Assembly: GCA_014238315.1 (NCBI GenBank)
Contig: JABABG010000105.1
Span: forward strand, 1 to 35,584
From: Alphaproteobacteria bacterium
GTDB lineage: Bacteria; Pseudomonadota; Alphaproteobacteria; JABAAW01
Reading direction: 5' to 3'
DNA: 35,584 bases
The translations under genes and the position numbers were made by a program. Below the pieces are notes generated by a model. It was not told the DNA's origin and made no database searches. It was given only the letters and a program-made list of their open reading frames with translations. This document shows, piece after piece, positions 25,112-33,178 of this stretch. How positions within the stretch are numbered: the first letter of the stretch is position 1; each line of letters starts with the position of its first letter.

Positions 25112-26269
25112 TTATTTACAGCGCACGATACAGTTTCCCGCCACTCTTGCGACTCTGCCCGCGAGTTCCATTTCCAGTAAAGCTGACTGCACTTTCTGAG
25201 CATCCGACTTCAGCAATCGTATAATATCGTCTATGGGAGTAGGCTCGAAGTTTGTGAGCTCGAAGATTTGCTCTCTTAGTTTGTCTTCCTCTTTTTGCTT
25301 TGTTCCGCTTGTTTCGAGTTTGTCTTCACTTTCGGAGATTATATCGTCGATATTGCTGTATATTTCAGCCTGCCTAGCGTGTCGTCCTTTGAGTCTTTCA
25401 CTAATAGTTTTAGTTCGATTAAGCACGGTGATTATATCTTCTGCTTCTGCTACTAGGTATGCGCCATCTCTGATGAGGTCATTTGGTCCGCTGGACCTTT
25501 CGTCTTGCGGCGAGCCTGGCACTGCGAAGACTTCTCTTCCCTGCTCGAGCGCGTATCGCGCAGTTATCATTGCGCCGGACTTTCGAGCGGCTTCGATGAT
25601 GACGGTACCTACGGATAGTCCGGCGATGATTCGGTTTCGCCTTGGAAAATGCCTTCCGGTCGGGCTGAATCCGATGGGCATTTCGGAGACGATAGCACCT
25701 CTATCTACAAGGCTGTGGTATAGTTTTCGGTTATCGTATGGATATATATGATCAACTCCTCCTGCGAGAACGGCTATCGAGCCACTTTCTATTGTAGCGG
25801 AGTTAGCTGCTGTATCGATTCCTCTTGCCATACCAGACACGACGACGTATCCACCTTCGCCGCATTCCTTTGCTATTTTTGCGGTGAATCGCAACCCGTT
25901 AGCTGAGGCATTTCTAGTCCCAACAATAGATATGCTTGTCATTAGCAAGAGTTGCGGCTGCCCGAGCACTGTTATTACTGGCGGAGCGTCGTTTAGAACG
26001 AATAGATTCTGTGGATAGTCTTCCTCGCCCCAAAAGATCATTTTTCCCTTTACTTTATCTACGCGCGCCATTTCTTCGCTTGCTTGAGCACTAGAGTTTG
26101 GCTTAATTTTCGCTTTTGCCCCGCCCCTTCTTGCGAGCTCTGGTAGCGCGAGCAGCGCCTTTCGCGCGCTACCGTACCGCTTTAGTAGATGCCTGAATGT
26201 TATAGGACCGACCCGAGGACTGCGCAAAAGTTGCAGCCGCTCTACTCGTTCTTGTTCGGAGAAAACCAT
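25112..26269 (-). CDS. dprA: DNA-processing protein DprA/Smf
   Basis: 385 residues. Binds incoming single-stranded DNA and loads RecA during natural transformation. The Rossmann-type DprA domain is complete: SIVGTRNASANGLRF, VVSGMARGIDTAAN, AVLAGGVDHIYPYDN, RRNRIIAGLS, IIEAARKSGAMITA and AVPGSPQDERSSGPNDLIRDGA. A short helical domain precedes it and a winged-helix domain ends the protein (TPIDDIIRLLKSDAQKVQSALLEMELAGRV). A charged stretch at about 295-320 joins the two. Its presence hints at transformation ability, but no other competence genes are in the window. It may share a transcript with the PfkB kinase gene 61 bases upstream. Confidence 0.94.
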   Translation of the reverse strand: MVFSEQERVERLQLLRSPRVGPITFRHLLKRYGSARKALLALPELARRGGAKAKIKPNSSAQASEEMARVDKVKGKMIFWGEEDYPQNLFVLNDAPPVITVLGQPQLLLMTSISIVGTRNASANGLRFTAKIAKECGEGGYVVVSGMARGIDTAANSATIESGSIAVLAGGVDHIYPYDNRKLYHSLVDRGAIVSEMPIGFSPTGRHFPRRNRIIAGLSVGTVIIEAARKSGAMITARYALEQGREVFAVPGSPQDERSSGPNDLIRDGAYLVAEAEDIITVLNRTKTISERLKGRHARQAEIYSNIDDIISESEDKLETSGTKQKEEDKLREQIFELTNFEPTPIDDIIRLLKSDAQKVQSALLEMELAGRVARVAGNCIVRCK

Positions 26270-26330
26270 TATCGCCCGCTAAGTTTTTTGTACTATTTTA
26301 TGCTTAACACCAGAGTTAGCTATTTTAATT

Positions 26331-27377
26331 TTACTCGAGGAAATGCTTTACATCCCCTATCAGCCTAGGACCTACTTGCTCGACTATCGCACCACCGAGC
26401 CTATTAGCTAACCGCCCTGCTTTAGACAAGCCCCAGCCTTTTGCTAGACCGAATAGTATGCCGGCAGCAAAAGCGTCTCCTGCACCGGAAGTATCGATGC
26501 AATTTTCGGCTTTTTGAGGTAGGGCGAATGTGGCTTTTGCGTTCTCATCGAGAAGCAACGCCCCGTCAGCACCGTATGTAATGCATGCTTGGCAGTCTAG
26601 CTCTGTGATTTTTTTCTCTAGGTTTGTGCGCAATTTATCGCTGAGTAGCTCCCCTTCGAGTTGCAATAGAGCCTTGCCCTCTGCTTCGTTTGCGAATAGC
26701 AGATCGACATGCTGCTCGATGAATTGGCGAAAGTGCTTTTGATTTTGCTCTACGCAGAATGGGTCTGATAAGGAAAGTGCGACCTTCCCTTTTGGTTTTA
26801 TAGCTTCATGTCGATTTTGTTTGTAAGCGCGAGCCGCAGCCTCGAATAATAGCCGTCCTTTTTCACCTCCGAGAAGATAGCCTTCTAGGTATAGGTATTT
26901 CGCCTTATCGATGATAGGCTCATCGACTTCTTGGGGTTTCAGATTTGCGGCGATTCCTAGATGCGTTGCGAAACTTCTCTGAGCATCCTCTGTTATTAAC
27001 ACGAGACACTGCCCGGTAGCGTTTTCAGCCGACCTGTTTTGCATTTTCTTTTGCATTTTCAGTATAGGCTCGACCTTGCATTCGAGCATGGATTCTACGA
27101 ACCTCTGCCCCTCTATGTCGTCGGCAACCTTTCCTAAGAAAGCGCACTTCGCGCCAAGTCTGCCAAGCAAGGCTATGGTATTAGAGCAAGACCCGCCAGC
27201 GACGATTGCTTTGGGCGAGCCTACCAGATTTTTTCGCAAAACCTCCATGCGCTCACCATCGCACAGCACCATTTGCCCCTTGACTAACTTCTGCTCGATT
27301 ATGAATTGGTCGGTCGTCGAGTATACCGCATCGACCAATGCATGTCCTATGCCTATAACATCGTATTTTTCTGCCAT
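26331..27377 (-). CDS. PfkB-family carbohydrate kinase, adenosine kinase type
   Basis: 348 residues. DVIGIGHALVDAVYS at the start, the VAGGSCSNTIALLGRLG sugar-binding segment and the catalytic DTSGAGDAFAAGILFGLA (near 293-310), followed by NRLGGAIVEQVGPRL, match the adenosine-kinase-like PfkB proteins of alphaproteobacteria. The likely reaction is ATP-dependent phosphorylation of adenosine or a related nucleoside or sugar in the cytoplasm; the exact substrate is not fixed by sequence. It diverges from the TPR-bamB-der unit. Confidence 0.88.
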   Translation of the reverse strand: MAEKYDVIGIGHALVDAVYSTTDQFIIEQKLVKGQMVLCDGERMEVLRKNLVGSPKAIVAGGSCSNTIALLGRLGAKCAFLGKVADDIEGQRFVESMLECKVEPILKMQKKMQNRSAENATGQCLVLITEDAQRSFATHLGIAANLKPQEVDEPIIDKAKYLYLEGYLLGGEKGRLLFEAAARAYKQNRHEAIKPKGKVALSLSDPFCVEQNQKHFRQFIEQHVDLLFANEAEGKALLQLEGELLSDKLRTNLEKKITELDCQACITYGADGALLLDENAKATFALPQKAENCIDTSGAGDAFAAGILFGLAKGWGLSKAGRLANRLGGAIVEQVGPRLIGDVKHFLE

Positions 27378-27439
27378 TGCTCCCCTCCTCCTCTGTTATC
27401 ATTTTATTTTTTGCCAGCTTCTAGCAGAACACGGCATGG

Positions 27440-27481
27440 AGCAATAACCACAGCGCAATAACCATAGCGCAATAGCCATAG
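27440..27481. repeat. Tandem 14-bp repeat, about three copies
   Basis: AGCAATAACCAC, AGCGCAATAACCAT and AGCGCAATAGCCAT follow each other in the divergent control region between the PfkB kinase and the TPR protein. The first copy lacks two bases. Confidence 0.8.
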
Positions 27482-27568
27482 CTTGTAGTTAGGTTAACCG
27501 TATTTTATTTAATTGCTTATATCTATTTAATGATTGATTCTGGATTAGTAGAACTATAGCAAGTAGCC

Positions 27569-27600
27569 TTATAGTATTGCTATATGTAGCAATACTATAA
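27569..27600. promoter_or_regulatory. Perfect 14-bp inverted repeat just before the TPR-bamB-der unit
   Basis: TTATAGTATTGCTA (27569-27582) and TAGCAATACTATAA (27587-27600) are exact reverse complements with a 4-nt loop. The right arm ends 12 bases before the ATG at 27613. The upstream gene is divergent, so this is not that gene's terminator. It is either a leader hairpin next to the ribosome site or an operator over the promoter; the AT-rich arms contain TATAGT- and TATAAC-like boxes. Confidence 0.7.
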
Positions 27601-27612
27601 CGAGTATATAAG

Positions 27613-28290
27613 ATGACAGAGATTTTCCGCGAGATTGACGAGGCTCTTACCTATGATCGCCTGATGGCATGGTGGCGACGCTATCGCATTTTGGCAATAG
27701 CCGCGCTTGTTGTCGCTTTGAGCGTCGGCTTGGGCTGGCAACTTTGGCAACAAGCACGAGACAAACGCCTGCTACAGTCTGGCGAAAGGTTTTTCGAGCT
27801 GTTGGCAAAGACGAAACCCGCTACAGCAACAAAAGAGGTCCCCATCGATAACCTAGAAGGTGGTCATGAATTGCTTGCAGGTTATAAGATTCTTTGGGCT
27901 TTCAAACGCGCACAAATTCTGAGCGGTCAGAAGCAATGGCAGTTAGCACACGATACTTTAGAGGAAGTTGTAGCAGAGCAATCGAATGACAAGCTCTATC
28001 GCAACTATGCTCGGTTATGGCAGGCGTCGAATAGCATCAAACAAGGTAAGCTAGAAGATGCGCTGAGGTTGCTATCTCCGCTAACGCTTTCCAACGGAAG
28101 CAAGGATGACGCTTCGCTCCGAGCCCTAGCGCTATACCTTAAGGCGAGCATAATATTAGCAGAAGGAGGCAGGGTTGTGGAGGCGCAAGAGGACCTAGAA
28201 AATGCTTTGTCGCTAGGAACGATCGCGCCAGAGTTGCGCACCAAGATAGAACAAGCGCAGACAGCACTTGGGCTAAGCGCCGAGAAGTAA
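27613..28290 (+). CDS. Membrane-anchored TPR-like protein (YfgM-like)
   Basis: 225 residues. A short cytoplasmic start (TEIFREIDEALTYDRLMAWWRRYR) is followed by one membrane helix (about 27-45) and a helical TPR_21-type domain with KRAQILSGQKQWQLAHDTLEE and LRLLSPLTLSNGSKDDASLRALALYLKA. It corresponds to the YfgM-like protein that often precedes bamB and der; E. coli YfgM is an inner-membrane partner of SecYEG and periplasmic chaperones. The role here follows from family and context. bamB starts 46 bases downstream. Confidence 0.82.
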   Translation: MTEIFREIDEALTYDRLMAWWRRYRILAIAALVVALSVGLGWQLWQQARDKRLLQSGERFFELLAKTKPATATKEVPIDNLEGGHELLAGYKILWAFKRAQILSGQKQWQLAHDTLEEVVAEQSNDKLYRNYARLWQASNSIKQGKLEDALRLLSPLTLSNGSKDDASLRALALYLKASIILAEGGRVVEAQEDLENALSLGTIAPELRTKIEQAQTALGLSAEK

Positions 28291-28336
28291 AAAAATAAAC
28301 TATCCATCAATAGTCCAGATAGAATCGGTATAAAAC

Positions 28337-29728
28337 ATGATTGCGAAACTCCCTGCCCTACGACGGTCATCCGCAATATCTAGCGCAATATCTAGCGCAA
28401 TATCTAGCGCAAGGGTTGATGCTAGCATCACTCCTATTGCAGTGCGGCTGTTGCTTGTGCTTATTTTTGCAAGCGTTGGCATCAGCGGTTGCGCAGAAAA
28501 GAAACTTCCAGGCAAGCGCGTAGACCTATCTGGATTCGAAAGCGCACGGCGGATAAAGGTAGCTAATAATTCTGAGCGTAGTATCCATCTACCCAGCACG
28601 CTATCAACTTCGGGCTGGCAGCAAGAGCTTTTTTCAGCACTGCACACACCCCCACACCTAAATATCACGCCGCAATGGAAGCGTCGCTTTACAATCGGTG
28701 CAGGCGCAAGACGAACGACAGACAAGCCCCTGCAGGCGACCCCTATAGCAAGTGCCTCTCGCTTATTTTCTTTCAACGGCAAAGGAGAGGTTTCAGCCTT
28801 CGATATAGAAACGGGGAGGCGAGTATGGCAACAAAACTTGAAAATTAAAAAGGAGAAAGGCTTCGGCGGAGGCTTAGCCTTGTCGGAGCAAAAGCTGATA
28901 GTCACGACAGGGTCTGGCAGTATTTTTGCGCTAGCAGCAGAAGATGGTGAGGTATTATGGAGCCATAGCTTTCCCTTTCCCTTGCGTAGCGCACCAGCGG
29001 TCAGCGGTCAGCGTATCCTAGCGATAACCCCGACCCATCGTGTTTTAGCATTTTCTCTGGATGGCGAAGTTCTGTGGCAGCACCAATCACCGAACCAAAC
29101 GACTGCACAACTTACGCTAGCCCCAGCTGCGGCGATTATAGGTCGCTACGCGATAATCGGCTACGGAGACGGCACTCTATTCGCGCTAGATTCAGCCAAC
29201 GGACAGCCTCTGTGGAAGGTTAATATCACGGCGCGTCGAAACGACGCGCTAACAGACATCCTAGACATCTCGACTCCACCAGTTATCTCAGATGGCGTGG
29301 TCTACGCTAGTAGCTATTCCGGTAAGACTGTAGCACTAGACCTCGCCTCTGGAGCGATTCTATGGCGTATTCATTTAGCCGCGGCAAGCTGGCTGGCTCT
29401 TTTCGAAAATTATATTTTTGTTGTCGACAGCAATAACATTATATCTGCACTAGACATAAAGGACGGCAAGGTTGTATGGGAGCAGCAACTAACAGCCCAC
29501 TCGAATGCGAAGAAAAAGGGTAAGTCGGTATTCTGGAATGGACCGCTACTGGCGGACGGCAGGCTTATAGTTAGTGGCTCGAACGGCGAGGTTATAACCC
29601 TCAATGCGCTTGATGGGACTATCATATCGAAGCAAAAATTTAGCAATAAATTCACGACCAATCCTATAGCGGTGGGTAAGATGCTCTTTCTTTTGGATAG
29701 CAAGGGTAGTATTCACGCCTTCGAATAA
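28337..29728 (+). CDS. bamB: Outer-membrane assembly lipoprotein BamB
   Basis: 463 residues from the first ATG. A hydrophobic stretch ending VGISGCAE provides a lipoprotein cleavage site (Cys at about 52). After it come PQQ-like beta-propeller blades: DIETGRRVWQQ, AAEDGEVLWSHSFP, LDGEVLWQHQ, DSANGQPLWKV, DLASGAILWRIHL, DIKDGKVVWEQQL, LDGTIISKQKF. BamB helps BamA insert beta-barrel proteins. The 35 residues ahead of the signal peptide are unusual: three in-frame AISS repeats from a 12-bp tandem repeat. A GTG at 28442 would start right at the hydrophobic stretch (MRLLLVLIFASVGISGC), a normal lipoprotein signal, and may be the real start; neither has a good ribosome site. Confidence 0.92.
   Translation: MIAKLPALRRSSAISSAISSAISSARVDASITPIAVRLLLVLIFASVGISGCAEKKLPGKRVDLSGFESARRIKVANNSERSIHLPSTLSTSGWQQELFSALHTPPHLNITPQWKRRFTIGAGARRTTDKPLQATPIASASRLFSFNGKGEVSAFDIETGRRVWQQNLKIKKEKGFGGGLALSEQKLIVTTGSGSIFALAAEDGEVLWSHSFPFPLRSAPAVSGQRILAITPTHRVLAFSLDGEVLWQHQSPNQTTAQLTLAPAAAIIGRYAIIGYGDGTLFALDSANGQPLWKVNITARRNDALTDILDISTPPVISDGVVYASSYSGKTVALDLASGAILWRIHLAAASWLALFENYIFVVDSNNIISALDIKDGKVVWEQQLTAHSNAKKKGKSVFWNGPLLADGRLIVSGSNGEVITLNALDGTIISKQKFSNKFTTNPIAVGKMLFLLDSKGSIHAFE
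28373..28408. repeat. Tandem 12-bp repeat x 3 at the bamB 5' end
   Basis: GCAATATCTAGC occurs three times without mismatch. If translation begins at 28337 it adds AISS units before the signal peptide; if it begins at 28442 the array is in the leader. Confidence 0.9.
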
Positions 29729-29795
29729 TTATCGAATAAATTAATACTTTAGTGTGCAATGTATGTGGCGCGCGAACAAAGGGGCTATATAGATA

Positions 29796-31841
29796 GTGCG
29801 CAAAACCGCGGACGATAAAAGGAGCGAAACGCCTCGCTTAGGCGGGCGAACGCGAGGAGGTTTTAAATCTAAAAAAGACGAAACGCTGGAACGAACGCAT
29901 GACGCCAATCGTAAAATTAGCTCTAGACGAGCTAGTGGCTTTTTGGCAACCACGATAGGAGATAAGCCGCGCGTTCTGATAGTCGGCAGGCCTAATACTG
30001 GAAAATCGACCTTATTTAACCGATTGTTGCGCATGCAACGCTCTCCGACGACCTCCGTTGCTGGCATGACTCAGGATTGGATAGAAGGCGAACTGATGCT
30101 ACCTAATGGCTCTCTGAGCTTGATCGACACTGCGGGAGCCGAGTTAGATGGGGTCAATAAGAACTTAGACAAACAGTGCTACGCTCAAGCTTGGCATAAG
30201 ACACGCGAGCTGTTAGAGGAGGTTGCGTTAGTTTTATTTGTGCTAGATGCTCGTACGGCTTTGACATCTATTGAGCTTGACCTTGCGAAGATACTAAGAG
30301 GCAAAAGGGTAATAGTTGTAGCGAACAAGGGCGAGGGCTTAGAGAATGTACCTGAGCCTTGCACGAGCCTTGGTTTTGCAGAGCTATTGCTAGTATCGGC
30401 TTTGCAAGGGCAGGGGATAGGAAGGTTACTCGATTGTATAGATAGATTAACTTTTCCCGAACGACCTTGCGGAGTTGTTTTGCGGGATAGCTACTCTAGT
30501 AGCTACTCTGGCGCACCTATCGCATCTAGCGAACCTTTACCACGAGCTTCTTCTTGCTTTTCGCTTGCGCTATTGGGCGTACCGAATAGCGGCAAGTCTA
30601 CGCTTGCCAACAGGTTGTTAGGCGATGAGAGAATGCTAGTATCGGAGATAGCTGGCACCACGCGTAACGCGGTAGATGCGCTGTGGCATTGCGGAGACGA
30701 GTGCGCGACGATAGTTGATACAGCTGGCTTGCGTAGAAGGAGCAGGGTTTCCGCTAGCGGCGATCCTATAGAGGAAGCCTCGTCTCGAGATTCGCTTAGA
30801 TTTCTACGCATGTCGTCGGTTGTTGCTTTAGTGATAGATTCTCCGAATTTATTTTCGACTAGTTTGCCTTTCGGACCTTATGATTCTAAGTCGTTTATGG
30901 ATTCGACGACTTCTTTGCCACCGCCAACGTCACCCCCTGCCTCTAGCGAGAGTCCACCGCACGAGCAACCGCCGATGCCACCCCCTACCCCTGGTGCTCG
31001 CCCGCCGCACGAGCAACCGCCCCATCAAGCTAGACGTTCTCTGTCATCTTTGGAGGGTGGGGGGATCAAGAAACAAGAATTAATCATTGCGAAACGCGTA
31101 CTAAATCGTGGAAAACCCCTTATGCTGCTTATGAATAAATGGGACTTAGTTTCGCATGCGCAACAAAAAGTAGTGCTCAAAGAAATAGTAGGTTCCCATG
31201 TTTTGCCAGATTTTCAAGGGCTGCCGATAATAACTCTGTCGGCTCTATACGATAGCAACTTCTCGGTTATGTTTAAAACCGCTAAAAAACTGCACTACCT
31301 AACTACTAGAAGAGAAAAAACCGCTAAAGTGAACGCATGGCTGGAACAAGCGCAAAAAATACATAGACCTCCAATATATCGGAGTAGACAAATAATATTG
31401 CGATACGCTAGCCAAGTAGATGCAGCTCCGCCGCTATTCGTAATTCACGCCAATGCGCCAGTCGCAAATGACTATGTTCGGTACCTAAAAAGCTCGCTCA
31501 GGAGATTCTTCGATTGGCCAGCCGTGCCAATAGTCATGAAAGTAATAGTAAAAGAGCAGGGGCGGGCTGGAGCAAAGAGAGTGGAGGGGGTAAAAGCAAA
31601 AGAGGTGGCAGGACAAGCAAAAGCAAAAGGGGTGGGGCGGGCTGGAGCAAAGAGAGTGGAGGGGGTAAAAGCAAAAGGGGCGGGACAAGCAAAAGCAAAA
31701 GGGGCGGGGCAAGCAGGGATAAAAAGAACAGAAACGAAAAGGGTAGGAGTGAAAAAAGCAAGCGCGAAAAAAAGCGTGAAAAAACAGCATAGGAGTGAAA
31801 AAAACAAACGCGAAAAAACAAACGCGAAAAAACAAACGTGA
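29796..31841 (+). CDS. der: Ribosome-assembly GTPase Der (EngA) with extra domains
   Basis: 681 residues; Der is normally 440-490. Start is GTG with AGGGG upstream. A basic 55-residue leader precedes G domain 1: GRPNTGKST (64-72), DTAGAELDG, NKGEG (178-182; the alphaproteobacterial variant of NKxD). G domain 2 has GVPNSGKSTL (261-270), AGTTR, DTAGLRRRSRV (308-318) and NKWDLV (447-452). Between its G3 and G4 motifs sits an insert of about 75 residues (350-425) rich in Pro, Ser and His (PPHEQPP twice). The KH-like domain follows (about 495-583), then a Lys/Ala/Gly/Arg tail (587-681) built on a 25-residue repeat (GRAGAKRVEGVKAK). Der matures the 50S subunit. The core motifs are all there, so it is likely functional. 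Confidence 0.92.
   Translation: MRKTADDKRSETPRLGGRTRGGFKSKKDETLERTHDANRKISSRRASGFLATTIGDKPRVLIVGRPNTGKSTLFNRLLRMQRSPTTSVAGMTQDWIEGELMLPNGSLSLIDTAGAELDGVNKNLDKQCYAQAWHKTRELLEEVALVLFVLDARTALTSIELDLAKILRGKRVIVVANKGEGLENVPEPCTSLGFAELLLVSALQGQGIGRLLDCIDRLTFPERPCGVVLRDSYSSSYSGAPIASSEPLPRASSCFSLALLGVPNSGKSTLANRLLGDERMLVSEIAGTTRNAVDALWHCGDECATIVDTAGLRRRSRVSASGDPIEEASSRDSLRFLRMSSVVALVIDSPNLFSTSLPFGPYDSKSFMDSTTSLPPPTSPPASSESPPHEQPPMPPPTPGARPPHEQPPHQARRSLSSLEGGGIKKQELIIAKRVLNRGKPLMLLMNKWDLVSHAQQKVVLKEIVGSHVLPDFQGLPIITLSALYDSNFSVMFKTAKKLHYLTTRREKTAKVNAWLEQAQKIHRPPIYRSRQIILRYASQVDAAPPLFVIHANAPVANDYVRYLKSSLRRFFDWPAVPIVMKVIVKEQGRAGAKRVEGVKAKEVAGQAKAKGVGRAGAKRVEGVKAKGAGQAKAKGAGQAGIKRTETKRVGVKKASAKKSVKKQHRSEKNKREKTNAKKQT
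31562..31711. repeat. 75-bp direct repeat, two copies, in the der 3' end
   Basis: A 41-base identical core starting GCGGGCTGGAGCAAAGAGAG begins at 31562 and again at 31637, period 75 bp; the remainder of the second copy has a 3-bp deletion and base changes. Shorter AGCAAAAG units occur within. It keeps the reading frame of the Der tail. Confidence 0.85.
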
Positions 31842-31927
31842 AAAAATAGCGAAAGAAAATTAGTAGCCGAAAAAAACAAAGCAAAAAAATAGCGCAAAAA
31901 ATACCAGCAAAAAATCTCAGATGGGTT

Positions 31928-32109
31928 CTAGCGTACAGACCTACTCTCAATCGTAGAAACAAATATTTTCATAGCTAGGAAACCTATCCCGCATAATCCT
32001 AATCGTAGCAATAGACTTATCGCCTAGCACAAAATGCCTGCCAGGCTTTCTCGTAGGCTTTCTCGTAGCCTCTCCCGTAGTCCGACACTACCAGTAAAAA
32101 TCCAGCGCA
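31928..32109 (-). pseudogene. Decayed duplicate of the 3' end of the DNA methyltransferase gene
   Basis: The minus strand from about 32109 to 31928 is a diverged copy of the last fifth of the methyltransferase gene at 32195-33103. One frame reads GRHFVLGDKSIATIRIMRDR then FPSYENICFYD and stop, against GRHFVLGDKSIAAIRVMRDR then FSSYENICFP in the intact gene. A 37-bp block is identical; the next 59 bases differ at eight sites, all transitions, five of them silent. Upstream of that the frame is broken by indels and a 12-bp tandem duplication (32044-32067), and the FAGSGTT motif is lost. Similarity extends past the stop codon (31891-31927 versus 32158-32194), so the duplication included flanking DNA. 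Confidence 0.85.
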
Positions 32110-32159
32110 AAAAATCCAGAGCAGGAAAACAACGCAAGAAATCCAGAGCAGGAAAACAG
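32106..32159. repeat. Tandem 27-bp repeat, two copies, between the two methyltransferase ends
   Basis: Units CGCAAAAAATCCAGAGCAGG... (32106-32132) and CGCAAGAAATCCAGAGCAGG... (32133-32159) differ at two bases. They lie exactly between the decayed and the intact 3' ends and share the CGCAAAAAAT word with both, so the array may mark the junction of the duplication. Confidence 0.85.
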
Positions 32160-32194
32160 CGCAAAAAATACCAGCAAAAAATCTCAGAAGAGCT

Positions 32195-33103
32195 CTAGCG
32201 TGCCGACCTCTTCCCTAATCGAGGAAAACAAATGTTCTCGTAGCTAGAAAACCTATCCCGCATAACCCTGATCGCAGCAATAGACTTATCGCCTAGCACA
32301 AAATGCCTGCCATGCTTCCTCGCAGCCTCCCCCGTAGTGCCGCTACCAGCAAAAAAATCTAAAACCCAATCGTCCGGCAACGAGTGAACTCGAATAATGC
32401 GCTCGACAATAGCAAGCGGCTTTTGATTGGGATAACCCGTTCGCTCCCGACCTTGCGTCGCAACTATCGTCTGCCACCATACATCCGTCGGCGTCTTACC
32501 CCGTTCTGCCTTCTCAGCACCAACAAGACCTGGCGCCAAATACGGAATACGATCTATCGCATCGTAGTTAAAGCAGTAGCGAGACGAATCCTTGCTATAC
32601 CAAAGAATCGTATCGTGCTTGGCAGACCATTTCTTTTTTGAACGCGCGCCAAAGTCGTAGGACCAAATTATCTCGTTTTGAAAACAATCGCGTCCAAAAA
32701 CCTCGTCCAGCATAACCTTCGCATAGTGAGACTCGCGGCAATCCAAGTGCAAAAATAGTGAACCTTGAGGGCTCAATACTCGATGCGCCTCCGTCATTAT
32801 TTCTCGTAGCCAAGAAATATAGTCCGCGCGCTTGTCGTCGTAGCCGATCCGTGATACCTCTTCGCGCGCGTAAAGACGATCACCAAAACCACGATAGAAA
32901 GATCGGGCGCGATTAGCTACCGTAGAGCCAGAGCCCGTAGCCTCCTTGTCCGATAGTTGTCTACAGCGCAACTGACGCAATTCTTGCCTCTTGCCAGTAT
33001 TAAAGGGCGGGTCGACATAAACTAAGCCAATCTGCCCATCCGATAAAGAACGCAAAAGCGTCTGGCAGTCGCAATGATAAACGCTATCGGCTTGTAGGAG
33101 CAA
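32195..33103 (-). CDS. Site-specific DNA methyltransferase (N4/N6, beta-type)
   Basis: 302 residues. Transfers a methyl group from S-adenosylmethionine to an amino group of adenine (or cytosine). The catalytic motif DPPF is at 31-34 (VYVDPPFNTGKRQ) and the cofactor motif FAGSGTT at about 251-257, an order found in beta-class amino-methyltransferases. PNQKPLAIVERIIR lies between them. It is shorter than CcrM and lacks a CcrM-type C-terminal domain. No restriction endonuclease or specificity subunit is adjacent, so it is an orphan or epigenetic regulator. The only start ahead of DPPF is TTG at 33103, with an in-frame stop a few codons upstream. A damaged copy of its 3' end lies beside it. Confidence 0.88.
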   Translation of the reverse strand: MLLQADSVYHCDCQTLLRSLSDGQIGLVYVDPPFNTGKRQELRQLRCRQLSDKEATGSGSTVANRARSFYRGFGDRLYAREEVSRIGYDDKRADYISWLREIMTEAHRVLSPQGSLFLHLDCRESHYAKVMLDEVFGRDCFQNEIIWSYDFGARSKKKWSAKHDTILWYSKDSSRYCFNYDAIDRIPYLAPGLVGAEKAERGKTPTDVWWQTIVATQGRERTGYPNQKPLAIVERIIRVHSLPDDWVLDFFAGSGTTGEAARKHGRHFVLGDKSIAAIRVMRDRFSSYENICFPRLGKRSAR

Positions 33104-33178
33104 TGAGACTAACTCTTATCCGTAAAACTATAGCCACAAGCACGCGCTAGATGCGCCACCCACAGACTGATAAAAAAC

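Noticed and set aside
31534-31962. Minus-strand Leu/Phe-rich ORFs (31472-31962) suggesting a membrane protein
   Set aside because: They are antisense to the basic repeat tail of Der and to the decayed methyltransferase fragment; composition is explained by Lys codons on the other strand.
31842-33103. Restriction-modification or defence system around the methyltransferase
   Set aside because: No nuclease, specificity subunit or other defence gene is visible on either side; the neighbours are der and tauC.
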